This document shows, piece by piece, positions 36,947-45,904 of a DNA stretch of 64,000 nt. Position numbers and translations under genes: made by a program. Under the pieces are notes generated by a model. It worked only from the letters and a program-made list of their open reading frames with translations, was not told the DNA's origin and made no database searches. Source of the DNA: UBA2334 sp049653005 (GTDB taxonomy: Bacteria > Pseudomonadota > Gammaproteobacteria > Burkholderiales > Burkholderiaceae_C); NCBI GenBank assembly GCA_049653005.1, contig JBASFL010000009.1, positions 10,158 to 74,157 on the forward strand, in the 5' to 3' direction. Positions within the stretch are counted from its first letter, which is position 1; every line of letters begins with the position of its first letter.

Positions 36947-37668
36947 GGGGTGGTTTTGGCGGGCGCGGGGGTCGGCTCAGGCTCAGCCCCCGAACCGGGG
37001 GTGGGAGCCGCTGTCCATTGCGTGGGCACAGCCACCGTGCGCCGCAAATCAATGTTCCAGTCCGATTGGGCGTTCATGCCCAATTGGAAAGGCCGTGGCA
37101 GCAGCGCCATGTCGAGTTTGAACTGAAAGTTGAGGTAGTGGTCGCCGCCATCGGCCACCGCATCGGCCTCGGCCACTTTCCAGCCGTACAAACGGGTGAC
37201 GGCCGCCAAGGCTTGTTTCAGGGAATCGTGGTTCTGATGCAACGCGTACTGCAAGTTGGCCGCAGGGCCTGCACCGGCCGCCACGCTGACGCGCCAACGC
37301 CGCGTCAAGGGTTGGTAGGCCAGGCGGTAGGTGCGGCTGGCGGTGGCCACGCGGGCGTCGGTCCAATACCAACGGTCGCGCATCACCTCGGCTTGCGCCA
37401 CAAAATACAACGGCACCGAACGGGACACGGCATCGGCCACGGCCGCAGCGGGCTCGTAAGCCACCGAAGCCGTCAGGTACAAACCGTCTTCCTGGCGGGT
37501 CAGCGTGAGCTGCTCCAGTTGCGGCGCGGGTTGCGCCCAAGCAGCGGGGTTGCCGCACAGGCAAACGGCCAGCGCCACCCAGGCACAAGCCTCAAGCCAC
37601 CTTGTCCAGCACCGCGTAAAAAAAGCCGTCGTTTCCACCCGGTGGATTGTCGGGCAAGCCCCCCCCAT
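36943..37668 (-). CDS. DUF4390 domain protein
   Basis: About 241 residues from the ATG at 37668. A GTG at 37638 gives a shorter, more typical signal peptide (hydrophobic core ACAWVALAVCLCGNPAAWA). Both starts lie inside the end of rsmB in another frame. The mature part (LTLTRQEDGLYLTASVAYEP, VPLYFVAQAEVMRDRWYW) matches DUF4390 as I recall it from the rsmB-DUF4390-ntrY-ntrX order in Burkholderiales. It is periplasmic with no known function. It overlaps ntrY by four bases, so it may be a periplasmic partner of that sensor. Confidence 0.75.
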   Translation of the reverse strand: MGGACPTIHRVETTAFFTRCWTRWLEACAWVALAVCLCGNPAAWAQPAPQLEQLTLTRQEDGLYLTASVAYEPAAAVADAVSRSVPLYFVAQAEVMRDRWYWTDARVATASRTYRLAYQPLTRRWRVSVAAGAGPAANLQYALHQNHDSLKQALAAVTRLYGWKVAEADAVADGGDHYLNFQFKLDMALLPRPFQLGMNAQSDWNIDLRRTVAVPTQWTAAPTPGSGAEPEPTPAPAKTTP

Positions 37669-38986
37669 CGACCGCCAGAACAGGCAACAAATGCCCCGGC
37701 GCGGGGCATGCCCGGGCGTCTGTGTGGCGCGACAGAAACGAATCGATCTGGGCCTGCCCCTCGGCCTTGAAGACCGAGCAGGTGCAATACACCAGCCGCC
37801 CGCCCGGGGCCAGCGTGGGCCACAGGGCCTCCAGGATGCGACGCTGGGTGTCGACCAGTGCGGGCACGTCGGATTCGCGGCGCAGCCAGCGCACGTCGGG
37901 GTGGCGGCGCACGATGCCAGAGGCGCTGCACGGCGCATCCAGCAGCACCGCGTCGAACGGCCGCCCGTCCCACCAGGCGGCTGGCTGGGCGGCGTCGGCC
38001 ACTTTCACGCCAACAGTCCCGTTCAGGCGCAGGCGCTGTAGGTTTTCGGTGATGCGGGCGCTGCGCCGGGCATCCACTTCCAGCGCCAGCACGTCGATGG
38101 ACAAACCCAGGGCGTGGGCGTGCTCCAGCAAGTGGGCGGTTTTGCCACCGGGGGCGGCGCAAGCGTCCAACACGCGCAACGGGCGGTCGGCAGGGGCACT
38201 CAACCCGTCCAACACCAGTGGTGCGGCCCACTGGGCCGCCGTGTCTTGCACCGAAAACCAGCCCTCGGCGTAACCCGGCAAGCCCTCCACCGGCACTGGC
38301 TGCGCCAGCACCACACCAGACAAGCCCACGGCCTGTGCCGACAGGCCTTCATCCGCCAGCCGGGCCAGGTAAGCGTCGCGGGGGGTGTGGGTGACGTTGA
38401 CGCGCAGTACCAGGGGTGCGCTGTGTTGGCTGGCCGCCAGAATGGCTTGCCACTGCTGCGGGTGGTCGCGGCGCACGCGTTTCACCCACCAGGCGGGGTG
38501 GTTGTACCGGGCCTCCCAGTCGGCCTCGACCTGGGCATGCAGGGCCTTGGCCTCGCGCAGGTAGCGGCGCAGGCAGGCGTTGACCATGCCCGCCTGCCGG
38601 GCGGTGGCGGGTTGGGCACGCACGGCGTCCACGGCCTGGTCGACCACGGTGAAAGCATCGTAGACCGGTGTGTTGTCCCCTGGCGTGGCACCGGCCCCAG
38701 GGCGCAGCAACGCCAACGCCGCACACAACAGGGCGTGGGTGAACGGTGGCGGGGCCTGCTCGGCCAGTGCGCCCACCAGGGCGGAGGTGGTGCCCAAGTG
38801 CCGCAGTGCGTGGAACGTGAGGGCTTGCACGCCCGGGCGCAGGTGACCGGGCACGGTGGGCAACACATCGGTCAACGAACGGCCCGCTTGCACCGACTGC
38901 ACACAACGCGCCACCTGGGCCAGCTGCTGCGCCAGGCTGGTGCGGGGGCCAGTTCCGCCAGCGGCCACGGTGGGCGCGCCGCTCAA
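37592..38986 (-). CDS. rsmB: 16S rRNA (cytosine(967)-C(5))-methyltransferase RsmB
   Basis: 464 residues. A NusB-like RNA-binding domain is N-terminal (about 15-155). The SAM-dependent methyltransferase domain has motif I DACAAPGGKTAHLLE, motif IV LDAPCSASGIVRRHPDV and motif VI YCTCSVFKAEGQAQ with the catalytic Cys. It modifies C967 of 16S rRNA before 30S assembly. Its ATG overlaps the liuE stop by four bases, and its 3' end overlaps the DUF4390 gene. Confidence 0.95.
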   Translation of the reverse strand: MSGAPTVAAGGTGPRTSLAQQLAQVARCVQSVQAGRSLTDVLPTVPGHLRPGVQALTFHALRHLGTTSALVGALAEQAPPPFTHALLCAALALLRPGAGATPGDNTPVYDAFTVVDQAVDAVRAQPATARQAGMVNACLRRYLREAKALHAQVEADWEARYNHPAWWVKRVRRDHPQQWQAILAASQHSAPLVLRVNVTHTPRDAYLARLADEGLSAQAVGLSGVVLAQPVPVEGLPGYAEGWFSVQDTAAQWAAPLVLDGLSAPADRPLRVLDACAAPGGKTAHLLEHAHALGLSIDVLALEVDARRSARITENLQRLRLNGTVGVKVADAAQPAAWWDGRPFDAVLLDAPCSASGIVRRHPDVRWLRRESDVPALVDTQRRILEALWPTLAPGGRLVYCTCSVFKAEGQAQIDSFLSRHTDARACPAPGHLLPVLAVDGGGLPDNPPGGNDGFFYAVLDKVA

Positions 38987-39906
38987 ACCGCGGCCCGCTT
39001 GTTCAGCAGCGCCTGCGCCACGCGCGAATTGGGTTTGCGGCCCAGGTGGTCGCTGATGAACTGGCCGGCATCAACCAGCGCATCCAGATCCAAACCGGTG
39101 TCAATGCCCATGCCGTGCAACAGGTACACCACGTCTTCGGTGGCCACGTTGCCCGTGGCGCCCTTGGCGTAGGGGCAACCGCCCAGCCCGGCAATGGAGG
39201 TGTCGAACTGCGCCACGCCCAGCTCCAGCGCCGCCAGGGTGTTGGCCAGTGCCTGGCCGTAGGTGTCGTGGAAGTGGCCGCTGATGTCGGCCAGGTCGTA
39301 GTGCTTCAGCGCGGCCTCCATGGCGGCCTGCACTTGGCGCGGGGTGCCCACGCCAATGGTGTCGGCCACGCCCACATGGTCCACGCCTATGGCCTTCATC
39401 AGCCGCGCGACCAATTCCACGCGCTCGGGCGACACCTCGCCCTCATACGGACAGCCCACTGCACAAGAAATAGCGCCTCTGACGCTTATCCCGCTTGCCT
39501 TGGCAGCTACCACCACCGGAGCAAACCGTTCAATGGATTCTTCAATGCTGCAATTGATGTTTTTCTGGCTGAAGGCCTGGCTGGCCGCCCCAAACACCAC
39601 GACCTCGTTGGCCCCGGCGGCCAGCGCGCCTTCAAACCCCTTCATGTTGGGGGTGAGCACCGAATACACGGTGTCGGCCCGGCGGGTGATGCCCGCCATC
39701 ACGTCCACCGCATCACCCATTTGTGGCACCCACTTGGGGCTGACGAAGCTGGTGGCTTCCAGGTGGCGCACGCCCGCAGCTTGCAAGCGGTGGATCAGCT
39801 CGATCTTGACGGCAGCGGGCACCATCTGCTTTTCGTTTTGCAGGCCGTCGCGGGGGCCGACGTCCACGAGTTTGACGCGGGAGGGCAGGTGGTTGAGGGT
39901 GGGCAT
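38983..39906 (-). CDS. liuE: Hydroxymethylglutaryl-CoA lyase
   Basis: Last step of leucine degradation: cleaves HMG-CoA to acetyl-CoA and acetoacetate. About 307 residues, TIM-barrel HMGL family. Visible are KLVDVGPRDGLQNEK (metal and catalytic Arg region), EATSFVSPKWVPQM, SCAVGCPYEG, SGHFHDTYGQALAN (catalytic His) and GLGGCPYAKGATGN (catalytic Cys loop). ATG 39906 was chosen over a TTG at 39927 that would overlap hipA. Residues about 133-149 are encoded by a sequence fitting the 51-bp repeat (copy G). It lies at the far end of the array, after hipBA. Confidence 0.95.
   Translation of the reverse strand: MPTLNHLPSRVKLVDVGPRDGLQNEKQMVPAAVKIELIHRLQAAGVRHLEATSFVSPKWVPQMGDAVDVMAGITRRADTVYSVLTPNMKGFEGALAAGANEVVVFGAASQAFSQKNINCSIEESIERFAPVVVAAKASGISVRGAISCAVGCPYEGEVSPERVELVARLMKAIGVDHVGVADTIGVGTPRQVQAAMEAALKHYDLADISGHFHDTYGQALANTLAALELGVAQFDTSIAGLGGCPYAKGATGNVATEDVVYLLHGMGIDTGLDLDALVDAGQFISDHLGRKPNSRVAQALLNKRAAV
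39460..39510 (-). repeat. 51-bp dispersed repeat-like sequence, copy G (inside liuE)
   Basis: AGCT-N17-AAGCG on the minus strand followed by TCAGAGGC, with less of the T-rich end. It encodes residues that already fit the HMG-CoA lyase family (AAKASGISVRG), so chance or selection on coding sequence could contribute. It is the least certain copy. Confidence 0.5.
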
Positions 39907-39923
39907 GGTTGGGTTCGGTTGGG

Positions 39924-41228
39924 TCAAGCAAAGGAGGAGGGGGCGTGCCGGATTTCGGCTTGCAACGCGGGCGAGGCGATATCGCTCAGGGCTCGCATGG
40001 CTGGGCCAAGTTGGTCAATGAGGCGGCCGTTGGCCCCGGTTTCTTCAAAGAAGGTGCGCCACTGCCGTAGCGCCAGCCAAATGCGTTGGACGATGGCCAG
40101 GGCAGTGGCACGGTGGGGGGTGAATGCGCTGTATGCAGACAGGGCGTTGTCCAGCGTTGCCAGATTGCCCTGCTGCCCCACCTGCAGGTGCAAATGGCGC
40201 TCGAAAGCCACGCCAGGGCGAGGCACCACGTCGTACAGCGGGCTCAACCGCCAGCCAGACAACCCGGGATCGCGCACAAAACCGTGGTTGCGCAGGTGGT
40301 CGTCGTCGTTGCTGACAAAGATGTTGAACACCATGCGGGCAAACAGCTCTTCGGTATCGGCGCGAATCTGGCTGGGTGAGACATGCTGCCGGATGGCCTG
40401 GGCCAGATCGCCATAACCTTTGGCTCGTGAGGCCAATTCGTCGCAAGCCACCAAGGTAAGACCACTGGCAAACGGCAGCCGTTGCTCGGTGTGGCCTTGC
40501 GCAATGCGGTCAAACCGCTGCACCAACAACACGGGTTTGCCGCCCAGGTCCTGCACACGCAGTTCGGGCACGCTCAAGCCACAGCGGCGGGCCAGTTGCA
40601 ATGTGCTGCATTCGGCCTGCGCCATGTTGAAGGCATCGCCTGCGGCGGCAAACTTCGCGAGCCACAGCACACCTGCCTCGTCGCGCACCGAGGCTTTGGG
40701 CCGCGCACCGCCCGCCGTGCTGCCTGCGGCAAACACATCGGTCAGGCTGCTGGGCACTGGCAAACCTTGTTCGATGCGTTCTGACGCTTCTTGCAAATAG
40801 GCCAATGAACGGATGGGGGCTGCACCGGGCTGAGGGGGGCTGCCCAGGGTTTCCCGTACATCCAGTGCGCCGACGCGATCGCTGCCGGCACCCAGCAAAT
40901 AGTCCGCCTCAAGCAGGCTGTTGGCCGGCACACGGGCTTGCGCCTCCAGTACGCGACGGCCCCAGGCATCGGGCGCGGCGTCGCGGATGCCGCCGAACTG
41001 CGGCAGTTGGTTGACCGGATACAACTCCACCCCGCGCACACCGCCCTTATCGGCGAGGCTCAGACTGACGGGGTCCACCTCGAAGGCATCGGCACGCTCC
41101 AGGTAGCGGGTGCCATACGCAAAGCGTGAGGCCTCTAACTCATGACGGGTTTGGGTCAGACTCAGGCGGCCTGCTGGCACCCACGCCTGCGACACATGGG
41201 CAAACACAAACAGCGTGCGCTGGGCCAT
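39924..41228 (-). CDS. hipA: HipA-family Ser/Thr kinase toxin
   Basis: 434 residues. HipA_N-like start, then a P-loop-like AGSTAGGARPKASVRD segment (position of the regulatory Ser loop in E. coli HipA). The HipA_C kinase core has LAKFAAAGDAFNMAQAE, RFDRI, the catalytic-loop-like NIFVSNDDDHLRNHGFV and the metal-binding-like LSPLYDVVP. E. coli HipA phosphorylates GltX and induces persistence; the target here is unknown. The start overlaps the HipB stop by one base (TGATG). The pair is inserted between ghrA and liuE. Confidence 0.88.
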   Translation of the reverse strand: MAQRTLFVFAHVSQAWVPAGRLSLTQTRHELEASRFAYGTRYLERADAFEVDPVSLSLADKGGVRGVELYPVNQLPQFGGIRDAAPDAWGRRVLEAQARVPANSLLEADYLLGAGSDRVGALDVRETLGSPPQPGAAPIRSLAYLQEASERIEQGLPVPSSLTDVFAAGSTAGGARPKASVRDEAGVLWLAKFAAAGDAFNMAQAECSTLQLARRCGLSVPELRVQDLGGKPVLLVQRFDRIAQGHTEQRLPFASGLTLVACDELASRAKGYGDLAQAIRQHVSPSQIRADTEELFARMVFNIFVSNDDDHLRNHGFVRDPGLSGWRLSPLYDVVPRPGVAFERHLHLQVGQQGNLATLDNALSAYSAFTPHRATALAIVQRIWLALRQWRTFFEETGANGRLIDQLGPAMRALSDIASPALQAEIRHAPSSFA

Positions 41229-41569
41229 CAGAAATCCAACGCCGCCAGTTGCTGGGGTGACAGGGGGCGCACGCGCTGGGTGGCCTCGGTCTGGGCCAGG
41301 GCTTTGAGCGCGGGGTCGGTGTCGGTCAGCAACCCCAGCAGGCTCAGGCCGGGGGCGATGGCCTCCAGATACCTCAACACTTGGGCCAGCGTGCGGCCGG
41401 GGTCACCGCGCTCGATCAGCACGGCCGTAGAACGCGACAACCCAGCGCGGCTTGCCGCGTCGGCCTGCCGCAGTCGGCGGGCCTTGCGCAAACGGGCCAG
41501 TCTGACCCCCAGCGCCACCGACTCTTCGGCTCGGGCGGATGGCAACAAAGGGGCCTCGGGGTATTTCAT
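41228..41569 (-). CDS. hipB: HipB-like XRE antitoxin
   Basis: About 113 residues from the ATG at 41569; an ATG at 41617 adds 16 residues. A helix-turn-helix of the Cro/XRE type is visible (LRKARRLRQADAASRAGLSR, STAVLIERGDPGRTLAQVLR). It should bind and neutralise HipA and repress the operon. The operator-like inverted repeat 41568-41617 lies across the region between the two possible starts, which favours the downstream start. Confidence 0.82.
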   Translation of the reverse strand: MKYPEAPLLPSARAEESVALGVRLARLRKARRLRQADAASRAGLSRSTAVLIERGDPGRTLAQVLRYLEAIAPGLSLLGLLTDTDPALKALAQTEATQRVRPLSPQQLAALDF

Positions 41570-41617
41570 GTCTGCAAAACCAGTCTTTATCGCACCAAAG
41601 TTTGATATTACAGACAT
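41568..41617. promoter_or_regulatory. Operator-like inverted repeat before hipB
   Basis: ATGTCTGCAA (41568-41577) and its inverted counterpart TTACAGACAT (41608-41617) match at 9 of 10 positions, arms about 30 bases apart. The position just upstream of the hipB start fits HipB autoregulation; HipB operators elsewhere are also inverted repeats, though of different sequence. Confidence 0.5.
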
Positions 41618-41644
41618 TAATAGATTTTCACCACCTCAACGAAT

Positions 41645-42586
41645 TCAATAACCCAGCGCCACATCCACCACGCCCGACAACTGGGCAAGGGGTTGGCCTT
41701 GGGCAAAGGCGGCGATTTTGCGGGCAATCTGGGCAATGCTTTCGTCGCGCAGCGTGCGCGCCGAGGTGTGGGGGGTGACGGTGATGGCTGGGTGGCCCCA
41801 GAACAGGTGGCCGGCGGGCAGGGGTTCGGTGCGAAACACGTCCAGCGTGGCCCCAGCCAGGTGGCCGCTGGCCAACAGCGCCAGCAGGTCGTCATCCACC
41901 AAATGCGCGCCACGCGCCACGTTGATGACGTAGCCGCCGGGTTGCAGGCGCTGCAAGCTGTCGCGGTTGAGGATGTTGTGCGTGTCGGCCGTGAGTGGCA
42001 GCAGGTTGACCAACACGCGGCTGGCGGCCAGAAAACCGTGAAAGCCGCCCTGCCCCGCAAAGCAGCGCACGCCTTCCAGGGCACCTTCGCTGGTTTTTGG
42101 CCTACGGCTCCAGCCGTTCACCGGGAATTCAAACGTGCGCAGCGCCTGCGCCACGCGCGCGCCCAGCACGCCAAGGCCCATCACGCCCACCGGGAAATCG
42201 GCCCGCGCACGCGGCTTGCGGAACGACCACTGGCCCCGCGCCGTGTCGGCGTCGTACACGTCGAACTCGCGGAAGTGGCGGATGACCGCGTGGCACACGT
42301 ATTCGGCCATTTGCACCGACATGCCCGCATCGTCCAGCCGCACCACGGGCAGGCCGGGCGGCAGGCGCAGCTTGAGCAGCGCGTCCACCCCCGCGCCGAT
42401 GTTGAACAGGGCTTTCAGGCCCGGTTGTTCGTCAATGAACGCCTGGGGCGGTGCCCACACCACGGCAAAGTCGGCCGGGGGGGCGCCGGGGGCCCACACC
42501 TGCACCTCGGCCCCAGGCAGCGCGGCGGTGAGGCCTTGCAGCCAGGGTTCAGGGGCGGTGCCGGTGCAACAGAAAGCAATGCGCAT
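41645..42586 (-). CDS. ghrA: Glyoxylate/hydroxypyruvate reductase A
   Basis: NAD(P)H-dependent reductase of glyoxylate and hydroxypyruvate; 313 residues, the D-2-hydroxyacid dehydrogenase fold. The nucleotide-binding motif is VGVMGLGVLGARVAQAL. Catalytic elements are NVARGAHLVDDDLLALL (Arg), FRTEPLP (Glu) and ITVTPHTSA (His). The N-terminus FCCTGTAPEPWLQGLTAALP resembles the GhrA/YcdW subgroup. It is followed downstream by hipBA. A glyoxylate link to aceK in the same array is possible but unproven. Confidence 0.88.
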   Translation of the reverse strand: MRIAFCCTGTAPEPWLQGLTAALPGAEVQVWAPGAPPADFAVVWAPPQAFIDEQPGLKALFNIGAGVDALLKLRLPPGLPVVRLDDAGMSVQMAEYVCHAVIRHFREFDVYDADTARGQWSFRKPRARADFPVGVMGLGVLGARVAQALRTFEFPVNGWSRRPKTSEGALEGVRCFAGQGGFHGFLAASRVLVNLLPLTADTHNILNRDSLQRLQPGGYVINVARGAHLVDDDLLALLASGHLAGATLDVFRTEPLPAGHLFWGHPAITVTPHTSARTLRDESIAQIARKIAAFAQGQPLAQLSGVVDVALGY

Positions 42587-42600
42587 GTGCCAATAAATCC

Positions 42601-42651
42601 ATAGCTTGAAACGCTTATTCAGAAAGCGCTAGAGGCCTAAAAAGCTTGAAA
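42601..42651 (+). repeat. 51-bp dispersed repeat, copy D
   Basis: AGCT at 42603, 17 bases, AAGCG at 42624, then CTAGAGGCC. It fills the liuD-ghrA gap, ending six bases before the liuD stop codon complement at 42657. Confidence 0.85.
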
Positions 42652-42656
42652 AACCA

Positions 42657-44663
42657 TCAACCCAAGGTGAGCTTGAGCAGCTCGGCCCCTTCGGTCACCT
42701 GGTCGCCGGGGGCGAACAGCAGCTCGGCCACGGTGCCGTCGGCCGGGGCTGCGATGGTGTGCTCCATTTTCATGGCTTCCATCACGGCCAGGGGTTGACC
42801 TTTTTTCACCGCATCGCCCGCCTTCACGGCAAACGACACCACCTTGCCCGGCATGGGCGCGGTCAGGCGCCCGCCCTCGGCCGCCGTGTCACCGGCGTGG
42901 GCCAGCAAGTCCACCGCCACGAGCTGGGTGGCCCCGGCGTCGGTGTGGATGTGGGCCACCTCGCCCCGGCGGTACACGGTGGCCACGGCGCGTTGACCCG
43001 CAAACTGCACCACCAGCGCACCACCCGTGCCTGCGGGCTCGAACGACAAGGGGCCCTGCACGCCCCCCACGGACAGTTGCAGCGTGGGGCCGTAAGACAG
43101 GCTGGCGCGCAGCGACTCGCCCTGGTACTCGAACGCAAACGGGCGCACCCAGGTGCTGATGGTGCGCCAGCCGTCGGTGCGGCTGAAGGGGTCGGGGGTT
43201 TCCAGCGCGCGCTCGTCCACCAGGGTTTGCGCCACGTCGGCGGCGGCGGCCATGGCGAGCCCCACGGGGTCTTGGTGGAACAGCACTTCGGATTCACGTT
43301 GAATCAAAGCGGTGTCCAGCTGGCCCTTGGCAAACGAGCCGCTGCGCACCACGTGCCGCAAAAACTGCACGTTGGTGGTCAGGCCCACGATGTGGGTGTG
43401 GGCCAGCGCCGCGTCCAGCCGGGCCAGCGCCTGCTCGCGCGTGTCGCCGTGCACGATGAGCTTGGCCACCATGGAGTCGTAGTAGGGGCTGATGGCGTCG
43501 CCCTCGCGCACGCCGTCGTCAAAGCGCACATCACCGCGCTGGAAGGCCACATGGGCGGGCTTGCGGTACACGGCCAGCGTGCCGGTGGCGGGCAGGAACT
43601 GGTTGTCGGGGTTTTCGGCGCAGATGCGGGCCTCGATGGCGTGGCCGGTCATTTTCAGCTCGGCCTGCGTCAGGGGCAGGGGCTCGCCGCTGGCCACGCG
43701 CAGCTGCCATTCCACCAGGTCTTGCCCGGTGATGGCCTCGGTCACGGGGTGTTCCACCTGCAGGCGGGTGTTCATTTCCATGAAATAGAAACGCATGGCT
43801 TCGGGGTGGTCGTAGCCTTGGGGCTGCTCGACGATGAACTCCACCGTGCCCGCGCCCACGTAATTCACCGCGCGGGCCGCGGCCACGGCCACTTCGCCCA
43901 TGGCGCGGCGCAGCTCGGGTGTCATGCCGGGGGCGGGGGCTTCTTCCAGCACCTTTTGGTGGCGGCGCTGCACCGAGCAGTCGCGCTCGAACAGGTACAC
44001 GCAGTTGCCCTGGCTGTCGGCAAACACCTGGATTTCGATGTGCCGGGGGCGCTGCACGTATTTTTCAATGAGCACCGCGTCGCTGCCGAAGCTGTTGGTG
44101 GCTTCGCGCTGGCAACTGGCCAGGGCGGCGGCAAAGTCCTCTGCTTTTTCCACGATGCGCATGCCCTTGCCACCGCCACCCGCGCTGGCTTTGATGAGCA
44201 CGGGGTAACCGATGCCGTCGGCCTCGCGTTGCAGCAGCGCGGGGTCTTGGTCGGCACCGTGGTAGCCGGGCACCAGCGGCACCCCGGCGGCCTCCATCAG
44301 GCGTTTGCTTTCGGCCTTCAGGCCCATGGCCTGGATGGCGCTGGCGGGCGGGCCAATGAACACCAGCCCGGCGGCGGCGCAAGCGTGGGCAAAGTCTTCG
44401 TTTTCGCTCAAAAAGCCGTAGCCGGGGTGAATGGCCTGGGCACCCGTGGCCTGCGCGGCTTCGATGATGCGCTCCCAGCGCAGGTAGCTGTCTTTGGGCG
44501 CACTGCCGCCGATGTGCACGGCCTCGTCGCAAGCGGCCACGTGTTTGGCGCTGGCGTCGGCATCGGAATAAACAGCCACGGTTTTGACACCCAGGCGGCG
44601 GGCGGTGGCGGCCACGCGGCAGGCGATTTCGCCCCGGTTGGCAATCAGAATCTTTTTAAACAT
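42657..44663 (-). CDS. liuD: Methylcrotonyl-CoA carboxylase, biotin-carrying alpha subunit
   Basis: Leucine degradation: ATP-dependent carboxylation of biotin, then transfer to 3-methylcrotonyl-CoA by the beta subunit. It is 668 residues. The biotin carboxylase domain starts MFKKILIANRGEIACRVAAT, with ATP-grasp loop KASAGGGGKGMRIVEK, EMNTRLQVEHPVTE and a BC C-terminal domain. A linker leads to the biotinyl domain with the biotin Lys at 632 in VMEAMKMEHT. Partnership with liuB (47413-49047) in the same array favours MCC over propionyl-CoA or acetyl-CoA carboxylase. Confidence 0.95.
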   Translation of the reverse strand: MFKKILIANRGEIACRVAATARRLGVKTVAVYSDADASAKHVAACDEAVHIGGSAPKDSYLRWERIIEAAQATGAQAIHPGYGFLSENEDFAHACAAAGLVFIGPPASAIQAMGLKAESKRLMEAAGVPLVPGYHGADQDPALLQREADGIGYPVLIKASAGGGGKGMRIVEKAEDFAAALASCQREATNSFGSDAVLIEKYVQRPRHIEIQVFADSQGNCVYLFERDCSVQRRHQKVLEEAPAPGMTPELRRAMGEVAVAAARAVNYVGAGTVEFIVEQPQGYDHPEAMRFYFMEMNTRLQVEHPVTEAITGQDLVEWQLRVASGEPLPLTQAELKMTGHAIEARICAENPDNQFLPATGTLAVYRKPAHVAFQRGDVRFDDGVREGDAISPYYDSMVAKLIVHGDTREQALARLDAALAHTHIVGLTTNVQFLRHVVRSGSFAKGQLDTALIQRESEVLFHQDPVGLAMAAAADVAQTLVDERALETPDPFSRTDGWRTISTWVRPFAFEYQGESLRASLSYGPTLQLSVGGVQGPLSFEPAGTGGALVVQFAGQRAVATVYRRGEVAHIHTDAGATQLVAVDLLAHAGDTAAEGGRLTAPMPGKVVSFAVKAGDAVKKGQPLAVMEAMKMEHTIAAPADGTVAELLFAPGDQVTEGAELLKLTLG

Positions 44664-44721
44664 GGAGGTGTCCCCTTCGTTGGAATCAGGTGTCGGGTCT
44701 GGGCTTTGGGGGTGCGTGGGC

Positions 44722-45888
44722 TCAGCGCCCGGGCCACACCACGTCGTCGTCTACCGCGTAAAGCTGGCAGGTTTGGCCACTGCGCAGGCAAAAGCCCAGG
44801 GCACGGCCGGTCACGTAATCGCCGGTGGCGTAGCCCCAGGCGCCTTGCGAACCGATGGCAAAGGCACGGGGCGTACCGGCGGCCAAAAACCGCTCATAGC
44901 CCGCCGTGCGGCTTTTGGCGCTGAGGGGAACCTTGCCCACATCGCCCACCTCGGCCCAGTCGGTGGCCGCAGGCTTGGGCACGATGGCGGGTTGCTTGAA
45001 CCCCAAGCGGTTCAAAAACCCATCCACCAAGGGCAGCCAGTGGTCCATGTCGCGGTCCAGCCCCAGGTGCCCGTCGCCCGCAATGGGGGGCAAACCCTGG
45101 AAATCGGCCTTGCCGCCCGCCTTGACCCACGCCCGGTGCCACTGCTTGGGAATGTCCTCGCCCCAGTACAGGTCGTTTTGCCAATACAGCCACAACATGG
45201 GTGCGGTCGCTGTTTGGGCGAAATGGGCCCAATCTTGGCCCAAGACATCGGGGCGGCAAGGGCGGCCGGGGTTGGCATCGGGATTGCCCCCACTGCCCCC
45301 CGAAAAATTGATGCCGCCCACCAAGCCCGGCGGGTTGCGGCCCACCGTGGCCACGGCCGTCACACCGCCCACCGATGCGCCGGCCACCAGCCAACGGGAG
45401 GCATCGACAAATGGCAACGCACGCGCCAGTTCGACCGTTGCCAACACCTGGTCCACCACCGCCTTGTGTCGGGGCCCATGGTTGGGCCTGCTGCAAGAAC
45501 CGTAGTCTTCCGGATCGAAGTCGCCATGGGTTTCCCAGTACCCGATGCGGGTGGGCACCATGACCACAAAGCCCTTGTTCACCAGATAGCGGGCGGCGTG
45601 TTCGAAACGGGCACGCCCCTGGGCGGCCCGCTTGTCTCCGCCCGCACGGCCGTGGTTGAACACCACCAGCGGGTGAACGCCATCACCGGCCGGGCGAAAC
45701 ACGGTCACGGGCAGGGCACGGGTTTCTGAGCGCCCAAACAAGTCGGTCAGGGTGACGGGGGTGCGCAGCACTTGCTCACGCATGTCTTTGGCCCACACCT
45801 CTGGGGTGGGGGCTTGGGCGTGCACCCCCACACCGCACAGGGCCCAGGCGGCCATCAGCACCCATCGGAGAGCAGCGGTCGGGTTCAT
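44722..45888 (-). CDS. Exported alpha/beta hydrolase of the dienelactone hydrolase type
   Basis: About 388 residues. A signal peptide (TAALRWVLMAAWALCGVGVHA/QAP) precedes an alpha/beta hydrolase core: HPLVVFNHGRAGG (oxyanion region), nucleophile elbow VAGASVGGVTAV, and a likely acid/His region (IAGDGHLGLDRDMDHW). Cys-rich segments suggest disulfides. The ATG at 45888 matches the signal peptide. Substrate unknown. Secreted esterase is a fair guess, but no direct role in leucine breakdown is evident. Confidence 0.7.
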   Translation of the reverse strand: MNPTAALRWVLMAAWALCGVGVHAQAPTPEVWAKDMREQVLRTPVTLTDLFGRSETRALPVTVFRPAGDGVHPLVVFNHGRAGGDKRAAQGRARFEHAARYLVNKGFVVMVPTRIGYWETHGDFDPEDYGSCSRPNHGPRHKAVVDQVLATVELARALPFVDASRWLVAGASVGGVTAVATVGRNPPGLVGGINFSGGSGGNPDANPGRPCRPDVLGQDWAHFAQTATAPMLWLYWQNDLYWGEDIPKQWHRAWVKAGGKADFQGLPPIAGDGHLGLDRDMDHWLPLVDGFLNRLGFKQPAIVPKPAATDWAEVGDVGKVPLSAKSRTAGYERFLAAGTPRAFAIGSQGAWGYATGDYVTGRALGFCLRSGQTCQLYAVDDDVVWPGR

Positions 45889-45904
45889 GGGGTTGAACGC
45901 CGCG

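Noticed and set aside
39460..39510. Treating copy G in liuE as a definite insertion
   Set aside because: The encoded residues fit the conserved HMG-CoA lyase barrel without a length change, so resemblance by chance or coding constraint is possible; confidence was lowered.
42759..44924. About 720-codon open frame antisense to liuD
   Set aside because: GC-rich coding sequence commonly opens the opposite strand; no domain is recognisable and it is His/Gly/Val-rich.
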